A stretch of 30,887 nt of DNA from JAIVGV01 sp035295985 (lineage in GTDB: Bacteria; Acidobacteriota; Blastocatellia; Pyrinomonadales; Pyrinomonadaceae): positions 1-30,887 of the forward strand of contig DATHBT010000019.1 in assembly GCA_035295985.1 (NCBI GenBank), given 5' to 3'. The position numbers and the translations under genes are program-made. Below, one piece after another: positions 1-8,437 of the stretch; position 1 is the stretch's first letter; every line of letters starts with the position of its first letter. The notes under the pieces were generated by a model, which saw nothing but the letters and a program-made list of their open reading frames with translations, was not told the origin of the DNA and made no database searches.

Positions 1-3000
1 CCCCTCGGTGACGCGGAAGTCCTTGAAGATCGAGAAGTCGAGGTTGTTGATGCCCGGCAGTTGCAGGGTGTTGCGCGCCGAGTTGGCGAGCGCGCCGAGG
101 CCGGCCTGGATGTACTCGGCGTTTGGGTTGTCGGCCACGTAGCCGACGATGCGCTGCGCGGCGGGCGTGGCGCACGTGCCGTCGGGGTCGAAGGACGTGC
201 AGGTGCGCAGCAGCGGCGTGACCGTGCTGCCGGTGTTGCGCGCGCCGCTCGCGTTGCGGATCGTGCGGTCGGGCGCGGCGTCGAAGTTCAGGTTCGAGTC
301 GATGCCGGAGAGCACCGTCGCCTTCTGGCCGGACTCGGCCGAATAGGTTCCGGCGAGGCTCCAGCCGCCGAGCACGGAGCGGACGAAGCCGCTCTCGTGG
401 TTACGCAGGAACGGCACGTCGTAGAGGAACCCGAGGACGAACCGGTGGCGGCGGTCGAGCGCCGAGTCGGCGCGCTCGGGCCGCAGGTTCTGGAAGTCCT
501 GCACGCGGCGCGGGCTGAGCACGGTCGAGAAGACCTCGGCCGTCGTGTCGTCGATCAGGTGGCTCCACGTGTAGGCCGCCGTCATCTGGAAGCCCTCGGA
601 GAAGCGGCGCTGCAAATTCGCCGACGCCCCGTGGTAGGTCGAGTTGCCGTTCGAGAGGAAGCCGACGACGAAGTTGCCGTTGAAGCCCGCGTTCTCGTAG
701 GCCGGGACGAGCGGCGACTCGTTGAGCAGGTCGTTGAGCGTCAGCGGGAGCGCGTTGATCTGAGCCTGCGTCGGGGCCGCGAGGAACGTCGGCAGGTGGC
801 TCGACTGGTTGACGGGCGCGCGCGAGTTCAGGCGGTTCTGCGTCAGCAGGTGGACGCCGCGCGTGCCGAGGTAGCGCAGCTCCAGCGAGTAGTCCCTGAG
901 GAACTGCCGCTGGAAGCTGAGCGTCCACGTCAGCGAGTAGGGCACCTCCTGATCGGGGATGAAGGCGGAGGTGGCGGCGCGCGCCTCGGCCGGATCGGTG
1001 ATCGGCACGGGCGTGCCGCTCAGGCCGCCCTGCGCGAGGAAGTTCGTGGTGCGCAGGGCCGGGTTCAGGTCGAGCGTCTGGTTGGCCTGCGGCGGGAGCG
1101 CGAGGATGTAGAGGTTGTCGAAGATGTAGTCGTAGGCCATCGAGAAGCCGGCGCGGATCGAACTCTTGTTGCCGGAGCCGAAGACGCTGCCGAGCAGCCC
1201 GGAGTCGAAGTTCGGCGCGTAGGCGAGGCCGACGCGCGGGCCGAAGTTCTTCATCTGCTCCTTCGGCTCGCGGAACTCCAACAGGCCCGGCACGGACGAG
1301 ATGGCGTTGAGCGCCTGTAGCTTCGCGCCCTTCGGCACCTCCTGGTAGGAGTAGCTGAGGCCGAGGTTAAAGGTCAGGTTCGGCCGGAAGCGCCAGTCGT
1401 CCTGCGCGTAGGCGAAGAGGACGTGCTGATCGCCGTAGTAGGGCGAAGCGCCGACGGTGCGCTGGCCGAACACGTCGGGGCTGAAATCGCGCAGGTACGT
1501 GTCGATGTTGCCGTACTCGTAGTCGCCGCGCTCGCGCTGGACGAACGACTGCGGCGAGATCAGCCGGCGGAAGTCGCCGCCGAACTTGAACGAGTGGTTG
1601 CCGCGCAGCCACGTCACGTTGTTGACCACCTGGTAGTTGTTCTCCGTGTAGGTCTGCGGCGCGTTCGGGTTCGGGCCGATGTTGAGGGCGAGGTCGTCGA
1701 GGATGATGTTCGGGAAGACGTCGAGGCCGGGGTAGCTGATGTTCGGGATCGGGATCGGCTGCTCGAAGCGCCGGTAGGCGAGGCGCGTCTCGTTGATCAG
1801 GTTCGACGTGAAGTTGTGGAGCAGCGTGTAGGAGAAGAGGCGGCCGAGGATGGGCGTGGTGATGAAGAACTCCGGCAGGTTGGCGAAGGTGTCAACGTCG
1901 GCCGTGTTCGTCATGGTGAAGCGGAAGCGGTGCTGCGTCGCCTCCGTCTGGTTGTAGTCCACGTTGAGCAGGAAGTGGTTCTGCTTCGTGAAGTTCGGCG
2001 AAGGGATCGAGACCAGCCCGACGGGGACGGTCACGGACTGATCGTCCGGGCACACGCCGCCGATGCGGGCCACGCGGCAGAAATCAATGGTGCCGGTCTG
2101 CGCCGGGGCCACGGGGACGAACGCGTTGAAGACGCCGAGGTTGGCGGCCGACAGGCCCGGCTGCGCGTTGATGACGGCGAAGCCTGCGGCGGTCGGCGTG
2201 GTGATGCCGCCCACGCCCGCGGCCGATCCCGTGTGGAGCCGCTCGTAGGAGGTGTAGAAGAAGAGCTTGTCGCGGCCGTTGTAGTAGCGGTCGCCGCCCT
2301 CGCCGAAGCGCGGGAAGATGACGGGGCCGCCGAGGTTGACGCCGCCGCGGAAGAAATCAGACCGCGGCATGAAGAGATCGCCCGACGAGCGGTCGCGCGT
2401 GACGCCCGCGTTCTTCTGCAAGGTGTCGAGCGCGTTCAGATACCGGTTGCGGAGGAAGCTGTAGGCCGAGCCGTGGAAGTCGTTCGTGCCCGACTTGGTG
2501 ACCGTGATGAACTGACCGCCGTTCGAGCGCGCGAACTCGGCCGAGAACTGGTTCTGCAAAAGCGAGAACTCGGCGACGTTGTCCGGCGAGACGTACACGG
2601 TCGGCCCCGTCACGTCCTTGCGGTTGTTGTCCACGCCGTCGAGCATGAAGTTGTTGTTGCGCGGGCGCTGGCCGCCGACCGAGCCGCCCGTGCCGACGCC
2701 GACGCCGCCCGAGGTGGAGACGTTCGGCGCGAGGAGCGCGAGGTTGTTGACGCCGCCGCCGAACGCGCCGCCGACGTTGGTGACGGCGAGATCGACCGCC
2801 TGCCGCTCGCTGAAGCTCTCGGAGAGCGTCGTCGTCGTGGTGTTAACCAACTCGGCGCCGCCCGCGCTGACCTCGATGGTCTCGCCGACGCCGCCGACCG
2901 TCAACTCCGACGGAACGTCGGTCGTCTGGTTCAGCTCGACCCGCACGTCCGTCAGCGTCAGGGTCTTGAAGTTCGGGGCCTCGATCCTGACGGTGTAAGT

Positions 3001-3237
3001 CCCGACGAGCAGGTTGTTGAACTGGTACTCGCCCTCGCCCGTCGTCTGGGTGGTGGACGAGGCGTTGGTCTGCCTGTTGGTCACGGTCACGGCCGCGCCG
3101 GGCACGACCGCGCCCTGCGGGTCGCGAACGACGCCGCGGATGTTGCCGAAGGTGGTCTGTGCGTATGAGGCGGAAGCGCAGGCGAACGCGAGCAGTAGAA
3201 CCGCCGCTGCCTGAGCCAGCTTACCGGAAAACTTCAT
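1..3237 (-). CDS. TonB-dependent receptor-like outer membrane protein with carboxypeptidase-regulatory-like domain (C-terminus cut by window edge)
   Basis: The reading frame is open from an ATG at 3237 to base 1, giving 1079 residues; by comparison with the paralogue next door about 65-70 residues are missing. A GGAGG Shine-Dalgarno lies 6 bases before the ATG. Residues 1-25 form a signal peptide ending in a YAQ-type cleavage site. Residues about 28-105 are a carboxypeptidase-regulatory-like (Cna-B type) beta sandwich (GVVRDPQGAVVPGAAVTVTN). A plug-like region with the GGVGVGTGGSVGGQRPRNNN stretch and LDGVDNN follows, then a long beta-barrel with motifs such as SNGGQFITVTKSGTNDFHG and SFKFGGDFR. 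Proteins of this Oar-like type are typical of Acidobacteriota and are thought to import large ligands, often oligosaccharides or peptides. The ligand cannot be read from sequence. No clear TonB box was seen. It is a tandem paralogue of the gene at 3819-7238. Confidence 0.93.
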   Translation of the reverse strand, partial: MKFSGKLAQAAAVLLLAFACASASYAQTTFGNIRGVVRDPQGAVVPGAAVTVTNRQTNASSTTQTTGEGEYQFNNLLVGTYTVRIEAPNFKTLTLTDVRVELNQTTDVPSELTVGGVGETIEVSAGGAELVNTTTTTLSESFSERQAVDLAVTNVGGAFGGGVNNLALLAPNVSTSGGVGVGTGGSVGGQRPRNNNFMLDGVDNNRKDVTGPTVYVSPDNVAEFSLLQNQFSAEFARSNGGQFITVTKSGTNDFHGSAYSFLRNRYLNALDTLQKNAGVTRDRSSGDLFMPRSDFFRGGVNLGGPVIFPRFGEGGDRYYNGRDKLFFYTSYERLHTGSAAGVGGITTPTAAGFAVINAQPGLSAANLGVFNAFVPVAPAQTGTIDFCRVARIGGVCPDDQSVTVPVGLVSIPSPNFTKQNHFLLNVDYNQTEATQHRFRFTMTNTADVDTFANLPEFFITTPILGRLFSYTLLHNFTSNLINETRLAYRRFEQPIPIPNISYPGLDVFPNIILDDLALNIGPNPNAPQTYTENNYQVVNNVTWLRGNHSFKFGGDFRRLISPQSFVQRERGDYEYGNIDTYLRDFSPDVFGQRTVGASPYYGDQHVLFAYAQDDWRFRPNLTFNLGLSYSYQEVPKGAKLQALNAISSVPGLLEFREPKEQMKNFGPRVGLAYAPNFDSGLLGSVFGSGNKSSIRAGFSMAYDYIFDNLYILALPPQANQTLDLNPALRTTNFLAQGGLSGTPVPITDPAEARAATSAFIPDQEVPYSLTWTLSFQRQFLRDYSLELRYLGTRGVHLLTQNRLNSRAPVNQSSHLPTFLAAPTQAQINALPLTLNDLLNESPLVPAYENAGFNGNFVVGFLSNGNSTYHGASANLQRRFSEGFQMTAAYTWSHLIDDTTAEVFSTVLSPRRVQDFQNLRPERADSALDRRHRFVLGFLYDVPFLRNHESGFVRSVLGGWSLAGTYSAESGQKATVLSGIDSNLNFDAAPDRTIRNASGARNTGSTVTPLLRTCTSFDPDGTCATPAAQRIVGYVADNPNAEYIQAGLGALANSARNTLQLPGINNLDFSIFKDFRVTEG

Positions 3238-3454
3238 TTGAACCTCCAGTCGGATCAGGGAATACTGTCCGCCGCCGAAAGCTGCAAGAGATGTTCCCCG
3301 ACGAGAGGCGAAGCGCCGCCGCGCGGCCTAAGTCCAAGCGCGTGAAACGGATGTGTGTCAGCCGAACGTGCCCACGCTCGGCCGCGTAGGATCGATCTGC
3401 GGCCCACCCCCGTCCGGTAATCTGGAGATATTGAGAAAAATGGATAAATCCTTT

Positions 3455-3475
3455 GGCTTCAATATTTTAGAAGCC
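3455..3475. repeat. short inverted repeat overlapping the candidate -10 box
   Basis: GGCTTC (3455-3460) and GAAGCC (3470-3475) form a 6-bp dyad around a 9-base AT-rich centre that contains the candidate -10 box of the receptor gene. It could be an operator. A dyad this short can arise by chance. Confidence 0.3.
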
Positions 3476-3491
3476 GAAACGGGTTTTTGAA
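3464..3491 (-). promoter_or_regulatory. candidate sigma-70-type promoter for the receptor gene at 1-3237
   Basis: Read on the minus strand, a TTCAAA box at 3486-3491 is followed after 16 bases by TAAAAT at 3464-3469. The block 3420-3490 is AT-rich in an otherwise GC-rich window. The implied leader would be about 220 nt. This is a motif match only; there is no independent support. Confidence 0.35.
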
Positions 3492-3740
3492 TTATTGCTT
3501 TCGTCGTGCAGAAGAAGGCCGGCGGGCGCTCAACCATCCGTTTTTTTGGCGTGCCGCCGATCGTCTCTGTCGGGGATGGTAGAGGCGGCCGCACGGCGGC
3601 TAGCCGACTCGGCGGATGCGATGGCGCCCGTCGGCTCGGAGGAATACGGTGGGCCTCGCCGAAGAGGCGGGAGGGGGGCGGTGTTCGGCATCGCCTGCCG
3701 GCTAACGTCTCGTGCCCGTCGGTGATCTTTTGCGCCGGGC
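3492..3740. other. non-coding, hairpin-rich stretch between the two receptor genes
   Basis: The whole gene-free interval is 3238-3818. This part holds several nested dyads: ACCATCC near 3534 with GGATGGT near 3574; AGCCGAC near 3602 with GTCGGCT near 3630; GCCTC with GAGGC around 3653-3668; and GCCCG with CGGGC near 3714-3739 on the minus strand. It lies downstream of the receptor-2 terminator and upstream of the receptor-1 promoter candidate. Short reading frames here lack ribosome binding sites and have no recognisable protein. I could not match it to a riboswitch or known structured RNA. The part 3238-3454 shows only the receptor-1 leader and its ribosome binding site. Confidence 0.35.
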
Positions 3741-3784
3741 AAAGAAAATAAGGCGCGGCCGGCCCCGGGGGGCAAGCCGCGCCT
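3741..3784 (-). terminator. rho-independent terminator of the 3819-7238 receptor gene
   Basis: AGGCGCGGC (3751-3759) and GCCGCGCCT (3776-3784) form a perfect 9-bp G+C-rich stem. On the minus strand it is followed directly by a T-rich tail (TATTTTCTTT, 3741-3750). It lies 35 bases past the TAA stop of the receptor. Confidence 0.8.
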
Positions 3785-3818
3785 AAAGCCTCCGCGCGGT
3801 GGTGCGGAAGGTTAAGGG

Positions 3819-6800
3819 TTAGAAGTTGAACCGCGCCCCGAGTTGGATGACGCGCGGGTTGCTGCTGAACACCCGGTCGGCCCGCAGGAAGTCGGCCGTC
3901 AGCGGCGCGATCTGGTTGAACGTCGTCACGCCCGTCGTCCCAATCGGATCGACCGTGTTGACCGAGCCGGGCACGTACTGCGGGTGGTTGAAGGCGTTGA
4001 AGAGGTCGGCGCGTATCTGGAAGAACTTCGACTCGCTGACCCGGAAGTTCTTGAAGATCGAGAAGTCGAAGTTGTTGATCGGGTCCATCTGGAAGGTGTT
4101 GCGCCCGATGGTGGACTCCGCGCCGTTGCCCGCCTGGATGTAGCGGGCGTTCGGGTTGTTGGCGAAATAGCCGACCGTGCGCGCGGCGTTCGACTGCGCG
4201 CACGTGCCGTCGGCGTTGAAAGCCGTGCAGGTGCGCAGCAGCGTCGTCACCGCGCTGCCGACGCCCTCCGTGCCGTTCGGGTTGAAGATCGCGCGGTCGC
4301 CGGCCGAGTCGCCGTTGCGGTTCGCGTCGTTGCCCGAGCGGATCGTGACGAACTGGCCCGACTCGTAGGTGTACGTCCCGGCGAAGTTGAAGCCGCCGAG
4401 CACGGTGCGGACGAAGCCGCTCTCGCTGTTGCGGAACCAGGGCAGCTCGTAGAGGAACGCGGTGACGAACCGGTGGCGGCGGTCGAGCGCCGAGTTGGCG
4501 CGCTCACGCCGCAGGTTCTGGAAGTCCTCGACGCGGCGCGGGGCCAGAACCGTCGAGAAGACCTCGGCCGTCGTGTCGTCGATCAGGTGGCTCCACGTGT
4601 AGGCCGCGTTCATCTGGAACCCGCTGGCGAAGCGGCGGGTCAGAGACGCCGACGCGCCGTGGTAGGTCGAGTTGCCGTTCGAGAGGAACGCCGTAATCGG
4701 CGTGGTGAACCCGGCCGCCGCGTAGGCCGGGACGATCACCGGGCGCGCGTCGATATCGGCGAGCGTCACCGGCAGCGCGTCGACCTGCGCCTGCGTCGGC
4801 TGCGAGAAGAACGTCGGCAGACCCCGCCGGCCGTTCTCGGGCGCGACGCGGGCCTGAATGTTGATGCGGTTCTGCGTCAGGAGGTGGACGCCGCGCGTGC
4901 CGAGGTAGCGCAGCTCCAAGGCCCAGTTCGTCATGAACTGGCGCTGGAAGCTGCCCGTCCACGTCAGCGAGTACGGGACTTCCTGATCGGGGATGAAGGA
5001 GCTGGTCGCGGCGCGGGCCGCGGCCGGCGTGGTCAGGGTGCTGCCGCCGGCGATAGGCTTGATGCCGCCGTTGGCGAGGAAGTTCGCGGTCGGGCAGCGC
5101 GGATCGGGCACGCCGCAGTTGACCGTCTGCTGGGCCTGCGGCGGGTTCGACAGGATGTAGAGGTTGTCGAAGATGTAGTCGTAGGCCATCGTGAAGCCGG
5201 CGCGCAGCGACGACTTGCCGTTCGAGCCGAAGACGCTGCCGAGCATCCCCGAGTCGAAGTTGGGCGAGTAGGCGAAGCCGACGCGCGGGCCGAAGTTCTT
5301 CTTCTGCGTCCGCGGCACGCCGAACTCGAGCAAGCCAGGCACGGACGAGATGGCGTTAGCGGCCTGTCCCTTCGCGCCGAGCGGGATGCTCTGATACGAG
5401 TAGCCGAGGCCCATGTTGAAGGTCAGGTTGGGCCGGACGCGCCAGTCGTCCTGCACGAAGGCGTAGAGGATCTGCTGGTTGCCGTAGTAGACGCTGCTGC
5501 CGACGTTGCGCTCGGCGAACTCGGGCACGCGGTCGAACAGGAAGTCCTCGGTCGTCAGGTACTCGTAGTCGCCGCGCTGGCGCTGGACGAAGATCTGGGG
5601 CGCGATGAGGTTGCGGAAGTCGCCGCCGAACTTGATCGAATGGCTGCCGGCCAGCCACGTCAGGTTGTTGACGACCTGGTAGTTGTTCTCGATGCCGCCC
5701 TGCGGCGCGTTCGGGTCGGGCCCGATGTTGATGCCGAGGTCGCCGAGGATGATGTTCGGGAACGCGTCGAGGCCGGGGTAGGTGAAGTCCCCGGCGGGGA
5801 AGTTCTGCGAGGAGCGCCGGAAGGCGAGGCGCGTCTCGTTGATCAGGTTCGACGTGAAGTTGTGCACCAGCGTGTAGGAGAACAGGCGCTGCTTGCTCGG
5901 GACGAAGGTGAAGAAGATCGGCAGGTTGGCCGCCGTGTCGATGTCGGCCCCGTTGGTCATCGTGAAGCGCCAGAGGTGGCGCGTGTTCTCGCTCTGGTTG
6001 TAGTCGATGTTGATGACCGCGTGGTTCTGCTTGAAGAAACTGGGCGACGGGACGGCGATGTTGCCGAGCTGCACGGTGCGGCCCGCCACGGTGATCGTGT
6101 CGCCGCTGGCCGTGGGCGCGACCGGCAGGAACTGCTGGAGGATGCTGGCGTTCGTCGCCGAGATGCCGGGCGTGCTGACGAGCGTGGCGAAGCCGGCCGC
6201 GGTCGGCGCGACGAGGCCGCCCGCGCCCGCGGCGCTGCCGAACTGCAGGCGCTCGTACGAGGTGAAGAAGAAGAGCTTGTCGCGCGTCGGGTAGTAGCGC
6301 GGGCCGCCCTCGCCGAAGCGCGGGAAGATGATGGGGCCGCCGAAGTTCATGCCGCCGCGGAAGTAGTCTTCGCGCGGCATGAAGAGGGCGCCGTCGTCGC
6401 GGTCGCGCGTGATGCCGGCCTGCTTCTCAAGGTTGTCGAGCGCGTTCAGGTAGCGGTTGCGGAAGAAGCCGTAGAACGTGCCGTGCAGATCGCGCGTCCC
6501 CGACTTCGTCACGGTGATGAACTGCCCGCCGTTCGAGCGGCCGAACTCGGCAGAGAACTGGTTCTGGAGCAGCGTGAACTCGGCGACTTCTTCGGGCGAG
6601 ATGTAGCTCTGCGGCCCGGTCACCGACTTGTCGTTGTTGTCCACGCCGTCGAGGACGAAGTTGTTGTTGCGCGGGCGCTGGCCGCCGACCGAGCCGCCCG
6701 TGCCGACGCCGACGCCGCCCGAGGACGAGACGTTCGGCGCGATCAGCGCGAGGTTGTTGACGCCAGCGCCGCCGAGGCTCGTCTGCGCGAGCTCGACCAC

Positions 6801-7238
6801 CTGCCGGGTCTCGAAGCTGCGCGCGAGGTCGGCCGTCGTCGTCTCGACCAGCTCGGCGCCGCCCGCCGTGACCGTCACCGTCTCGCCGACGCCCCCGACC
6901 GTCAACTGGGCCGGCACGTCGGTCGTCTGGTTGAGCTGTACCCTGACGTTCTCGATCGTCAGCGTCTTGAAGGTGGCAGCCTCGATGGTGATGGTGTACT
7001 CGCCGACGAGCTGGTTGTTGAACTGGAACTCGCCATCGCCGGTCGTCTGCGTCGTCTGCGCGCTGTTCGTGTCCCTTCTGGTGAGCGTCACCTTAGCGCC
7101 CGGCACCAGCGCGCCCTGTGGGTCGGTGACGACGCCGCGCACGCTGCCGGTCGTAACCTGCGCCGACGCCGAGAGGACACTGGCTAGAATCACGAGCGCG
7201 ATGCCCGCGGCCTGCGTCAGCTTACAAAAGCGGTTCAT
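3819..7238 (-). CDS. TonB-dependent receptor-like outer membrane protein with carboxypeptidase-regulatory-like domain
   Basis: Complete 1139-residue protein. The ATG at 7238 is preceded by AAGGAGAG at good spacing. Residues 1-26 are a signal peptide (hydrophobic core ALVILASVLSA, cut after SAQ). Residues about 30-110 are the carboxypeptidase-regulatory-like domain (GVVTDPQGALVPGAKVTLTR). A plug-like segment follows with GGVGVGTGGSVGGQRPRNNN and LDGVDNNDK, then a beta barrel of about 850 residues that ends in GARFNF. The terminal Phe is the usual signal for insertion by the BAM machinery. The family is Oar/TonB-dependent-receptor-like; the expected role is outer-membrane uptake of a large ligand, with the substrate unknown. 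No TonB box was identified. The gene has its own terminator and is a tandem paralogue of the gene at 1-3237, with stretches of identical DNA, so the pair probably arose by duplication. Confidence 0.95.
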   Translation of the reverse strand: MNRFCKLTQAAGIALVILASVLSASAQVTTGSVRGVVTDPQGALVPGAKVTLTRRDTNSAQTTQTTGDGEFQFNNQLVGEYTITIEAATFKTLTIENVRVQLNQTTDVPAQLTVGGVGETVTVTAGGAELVETTTADLARSFETRQVVELAQTSLGGAGVNNLALIAPNVSSSGGVGVGTGGSVGGQRPRNNNFVLDGVDNNDKSVTGPQSYISPEEVAEFTLLQNQFSAEFGRSNGGQFITVTKSGTRDLHGTFYGFFRNRYLNALDNLEKQAGITRDRDDGALFMPREDYFRGGMNFGGPIIFPRFGEGGPRYYPTRDKLFFFTSYERLQFGSAAGAGGLVAPTAAGFATLVSTPGISATNASILQQFLPVAPTASGDTITVAGRTVQLGNIAVPSPSFFKQNHAVINIDYNQSENTRHLWRFTMTNGADIDTAANLPIFFTFVPSKQRLFSYTLVHNFTSNLINETRLAFRRSSQNFPAGDFTYPGLDAFPNIILGDLGINIGPDPNAPQGGIENNYQVVNNLTWLAGSHSIKFGGDFRNLIAPQIFVQRQRGDYEYLTTEDFLFDRVPEFAERNVGSSVYYGNQQILYAFVQDDWRVRPNLTFNMGLGYSYQSIPLGAKGQAANAISSVPGLLEFGVPRTQKKNFGPRVGFAYSPNFDSGMLGSVFGSNGKSSLRAGFTMAYDYIFDNLYILSNPPQAQQTVNCGVPDPRCPTANFLANGGIKPIAGGSTLTTPAAARAATSSFIPDQEVPYSLTWTGSFQRQFMTNWALELRYLGTRGVHLLTQNRINIQARVAPENGRRGLPTFFSQPTQAQVDALPVTLADIDARPVIVPAYAAAGFTTPITAFLSNGNSTYHGASASLTRRFASGFQMNAAYTWSHLIDDTTAEVFSTVLAPRRVEDFQNLRRERANSALDRRHRFVTAFLYELPWFRNSESGFVRTVLGGFNFAGTYTYESGQFVTIRSGNDANRNGDSAGDRAIFNPNGTEGVGSAVTTLLRTCTAFNADGTCAQSNAARTVGYFANNPNARYIQAGNGAESTIGRNTFQMDPINNFDFSIFKNFRVSESKFFQIRADLFNAFNHPQYVPGSVNTVDPIGTTGVTTFNQIAPLTADFLRADRVFSSNPRVIQLGARFNF

Positions 7239-7410
7239 ACGTCTCTCCTTGCGAAATGTTGTAGGGTGGTGGACTCCATTTCCGAACTCGAATGTGAGAC
7301 GAGGCTGGCAAGTCTCATTCCCCGGTGGGCTGACGGCGCGAGCACAAAGCTAAACCGAACAGAAAGCAGGCTTTACTTGCGGCCGGTCGCCGGGCGGCGG
7401 GGTTCAACTC
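7239..7410 (-). promoter_or_regulatory. leader and promoter region of the receptor gene (no clear boxes)
   Basis: This stretch lies between the receptor start and the tandem repeat at 7411. It must hold the receptor promoter, but I see no convincing -35/-10 pair. The ribosome binding site AAGGAGAG is at its low-coordinate end. No gene is visible. Confidence 0.3.
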
Positions 7411-7464
7411 TATCAGGATTTCTACAAAAAAATGAATTATCAGGATTTCTACAAAAAAATGAAT
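7411..7464. repeat. two perfect head-to-tail copies of a 27-bp AT-rich unit
   Basis: Positions 7411-7437 and 7438-7464 are identical. Each unit begins TATCAGGATTTCTAC, continues with seven A and ends TGAAT. On the minus strand each unit gives a T7 tract, and the first T tract follows the large hairpin at 7464-7528. The unit is strikingly AT-rich for this genome. Confidence 0.95.
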
Positions 7465-7528
7465 CAGCCCCCAGAGGTTCATCCTCCCCGAAGCGTGACT
7501 TCGGGGAGGATGAACCTCTGGGGGCTGA
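7464..7528 (-). terminator. 30-bp perfect hairpin, probable terminator of the TPR gene
   Basis: Arms 7464-7493 and 7499-7528 are perfectly complementary (30 bp) around a 5-base loop, cgtga. On the minus strand the hairpin begins 40 bases after the TPR stop codon and is followed by ATTCATTTTTTTG, so it fits an intrinsic terminator. A fully paired stem of this length is far longer than needed for termination. It may also be a REP-like palindromic element or the remnant of one. Confidence 0.75.
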
Positions 7529-7567
7529 CTGGTTTTGCCGAGCCGAGCGAACGGGGCGCTGCTCCCG

Positions 7568-8128
7568 TCAGTGCTTGTCCATAAACTCCTTGAACCGCGC
7601 GGCCAGCTTCTCATCGAGCTTGCGCAGGGCCTCGTACTGCTCAAGCGCCTCGTCGCGCTTACCCGTGACGAAGAGGACTTGGCCGAGGTTGAAGCGCGCC
7701 TCGGCCATCTTGGGCTTGATTTCGACTGCCTTGCGGAAGGCGGCCAGCGTTTCGGGAACGCGGTTGAGGGCGGCGTAAACGCGCCCCAGGCCCAGGTAGG
7801 CGCGCGCCTCCTTCGGGTTGAGTTCGGCGGCGTGCTGGTACGCCTGCTCGGCCTCCTCGTAGCGCGCCGGCCCGGCGTCGAAGGCGTCATTGCCCTGCTT
7901 GATGGCGATGTCAACCTCACGGCCGATCTGGGAGTTGCGCGACTCGTTCTCGTATTCGTAGGCGCTCGGGCGGCGCGGGTCGCGCGTGAGCGGGCTGTCC
8001 TGCCGGCGCAGGTCTTTGGGCTGCTGCGCGAAGGGTGTGGCGGCGGCGAGCGCGAGCAGCGCGGCGGCGAGCGGGCAGAGGGCGGCGCGGCGGAGGGGGC
8101 TTTTGGCTGCGGCTGGCGTGTTGGGCAT
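7568..8128 (-). CDS. secreted tetratricopeptide-repeat protein
   Basis: The protein has 186 residues. The N-terminus carries a basic stretch, a hydrophobic alanine/leucine core and an FAQ cleavage site near residue 34, so it is probably exported. Residues about 73-106, 107-139 and 141-173 are three TPR units (for example ARAYLGLGRVYAALNRVPET, then AEARFNLGQVLFVTGKRDEA). TPR arrays mediate protein-protein contacts; no enzymatic motif is present. A GAGGAG motif lies 10 bases before the ATG. It is transcribed alone and is followed by the large hairpin at 7464-7528. The partner is unknown. Confidence is high for the gene and fold, low for role. Confidence 0.88.
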   Translation of the reverse strand: MPNTPAAAKSPLRRAALCPLAAALLALAAATPFAQQPKDLRRQDSPLTRDPRRPSAYEYENESRNSQIGREVDIAIKQGNDAFDAGPARYEEAEQAYQHAAELNPKEARAYLGLGRVYAALNRVPETLAAFRKAVEIKPKMAEARFNLGQVLFVTGKRDEALEQYEALRKLDEKLAARFKEFMDKH

Positions 8129-8376
8129 GGCTTTCCGACTCCTCGGAGTTTAGCTGCTTATAGACTTTTCGGTTGCGGTGGCGCGGCCGGGGACGCGCCG
8201 GCGCAGCCGGGGCAGGAAGCGGCACACATGATGCGGCGGCAGCGGCCCGTCAGTCAATGGTGGCGTGCGCGCGGCGAAAATTCGCGCGGCCGGCGCGGGC
8301 GGGGGAGGCGAATGCCGGGCGGGACTCTAGAAACTGACGCGCGCAAAAAAGTCGCGGCGACAAAGTAACGCCCACG
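8129..8376. other. gene-free stretch upstream of the TPR gene
   Basis: The gap between the TPR start and the peptidase terminator presumably contains the TPR promoter. I see a short GC-rich dyad (CCGAGGAGTCGG) around the ribosome binding site. No convincing promoter boxes, RNA or small gene could be identified. Confidence 0.3.
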
Positions 8377-8419
8377 AAAAAGTCGGTGCGGGGCGCAACC
8401 GCGCGCCCCGCACCGACTT
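8377..8419 (-). terminator. rho-independent terminator of the S9 peptidase gene
   Basis: A perfect 17-bp stem pairs 8380-8396 with 8403-8419 around a 6-base loop (aaccgc). On the minus strand it ends in TTTTT (8377-8381). It begins 19 bases after the peptidase stop codon. Confidence 0.9.
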
Positions 8420-8437
8420 CGTCCGCCGCGGGCTGAG

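Noticed and set aside
3500..3740. Riboswitch (cyclic di-GMP, cobalamin, SAM, fluoride) upstream of receptor 1
   Set aside because: I compared both strands with the conserved cores I know (for example GGCGATG resembles a piece of the fluoride motif), but the remaining conserved blocks are missing.
3495..3775. Short frames in the receptor intergenic region (both strands)
   Set aside because: No initiation signals, low-complexity composition and mutual overlap; better explained as non-coding hairpin-rich DNA.
3843..7187. 1114-codon plus-strand open frame antisense to the second receptor
   Set aside because: It is a mirror of the GC-rich receptor gene, full of Arg/Val/Glu/Ala repeats, with no ribosome binding site or domain. 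The same holds for long antisense frames at 61-1320 and 1423-3168 (receptor 1), 8954-10552 (peptidase), 15111-16121 (dehydrogenase), 22847-23743 (icd) and 26428-29355 (kinase).
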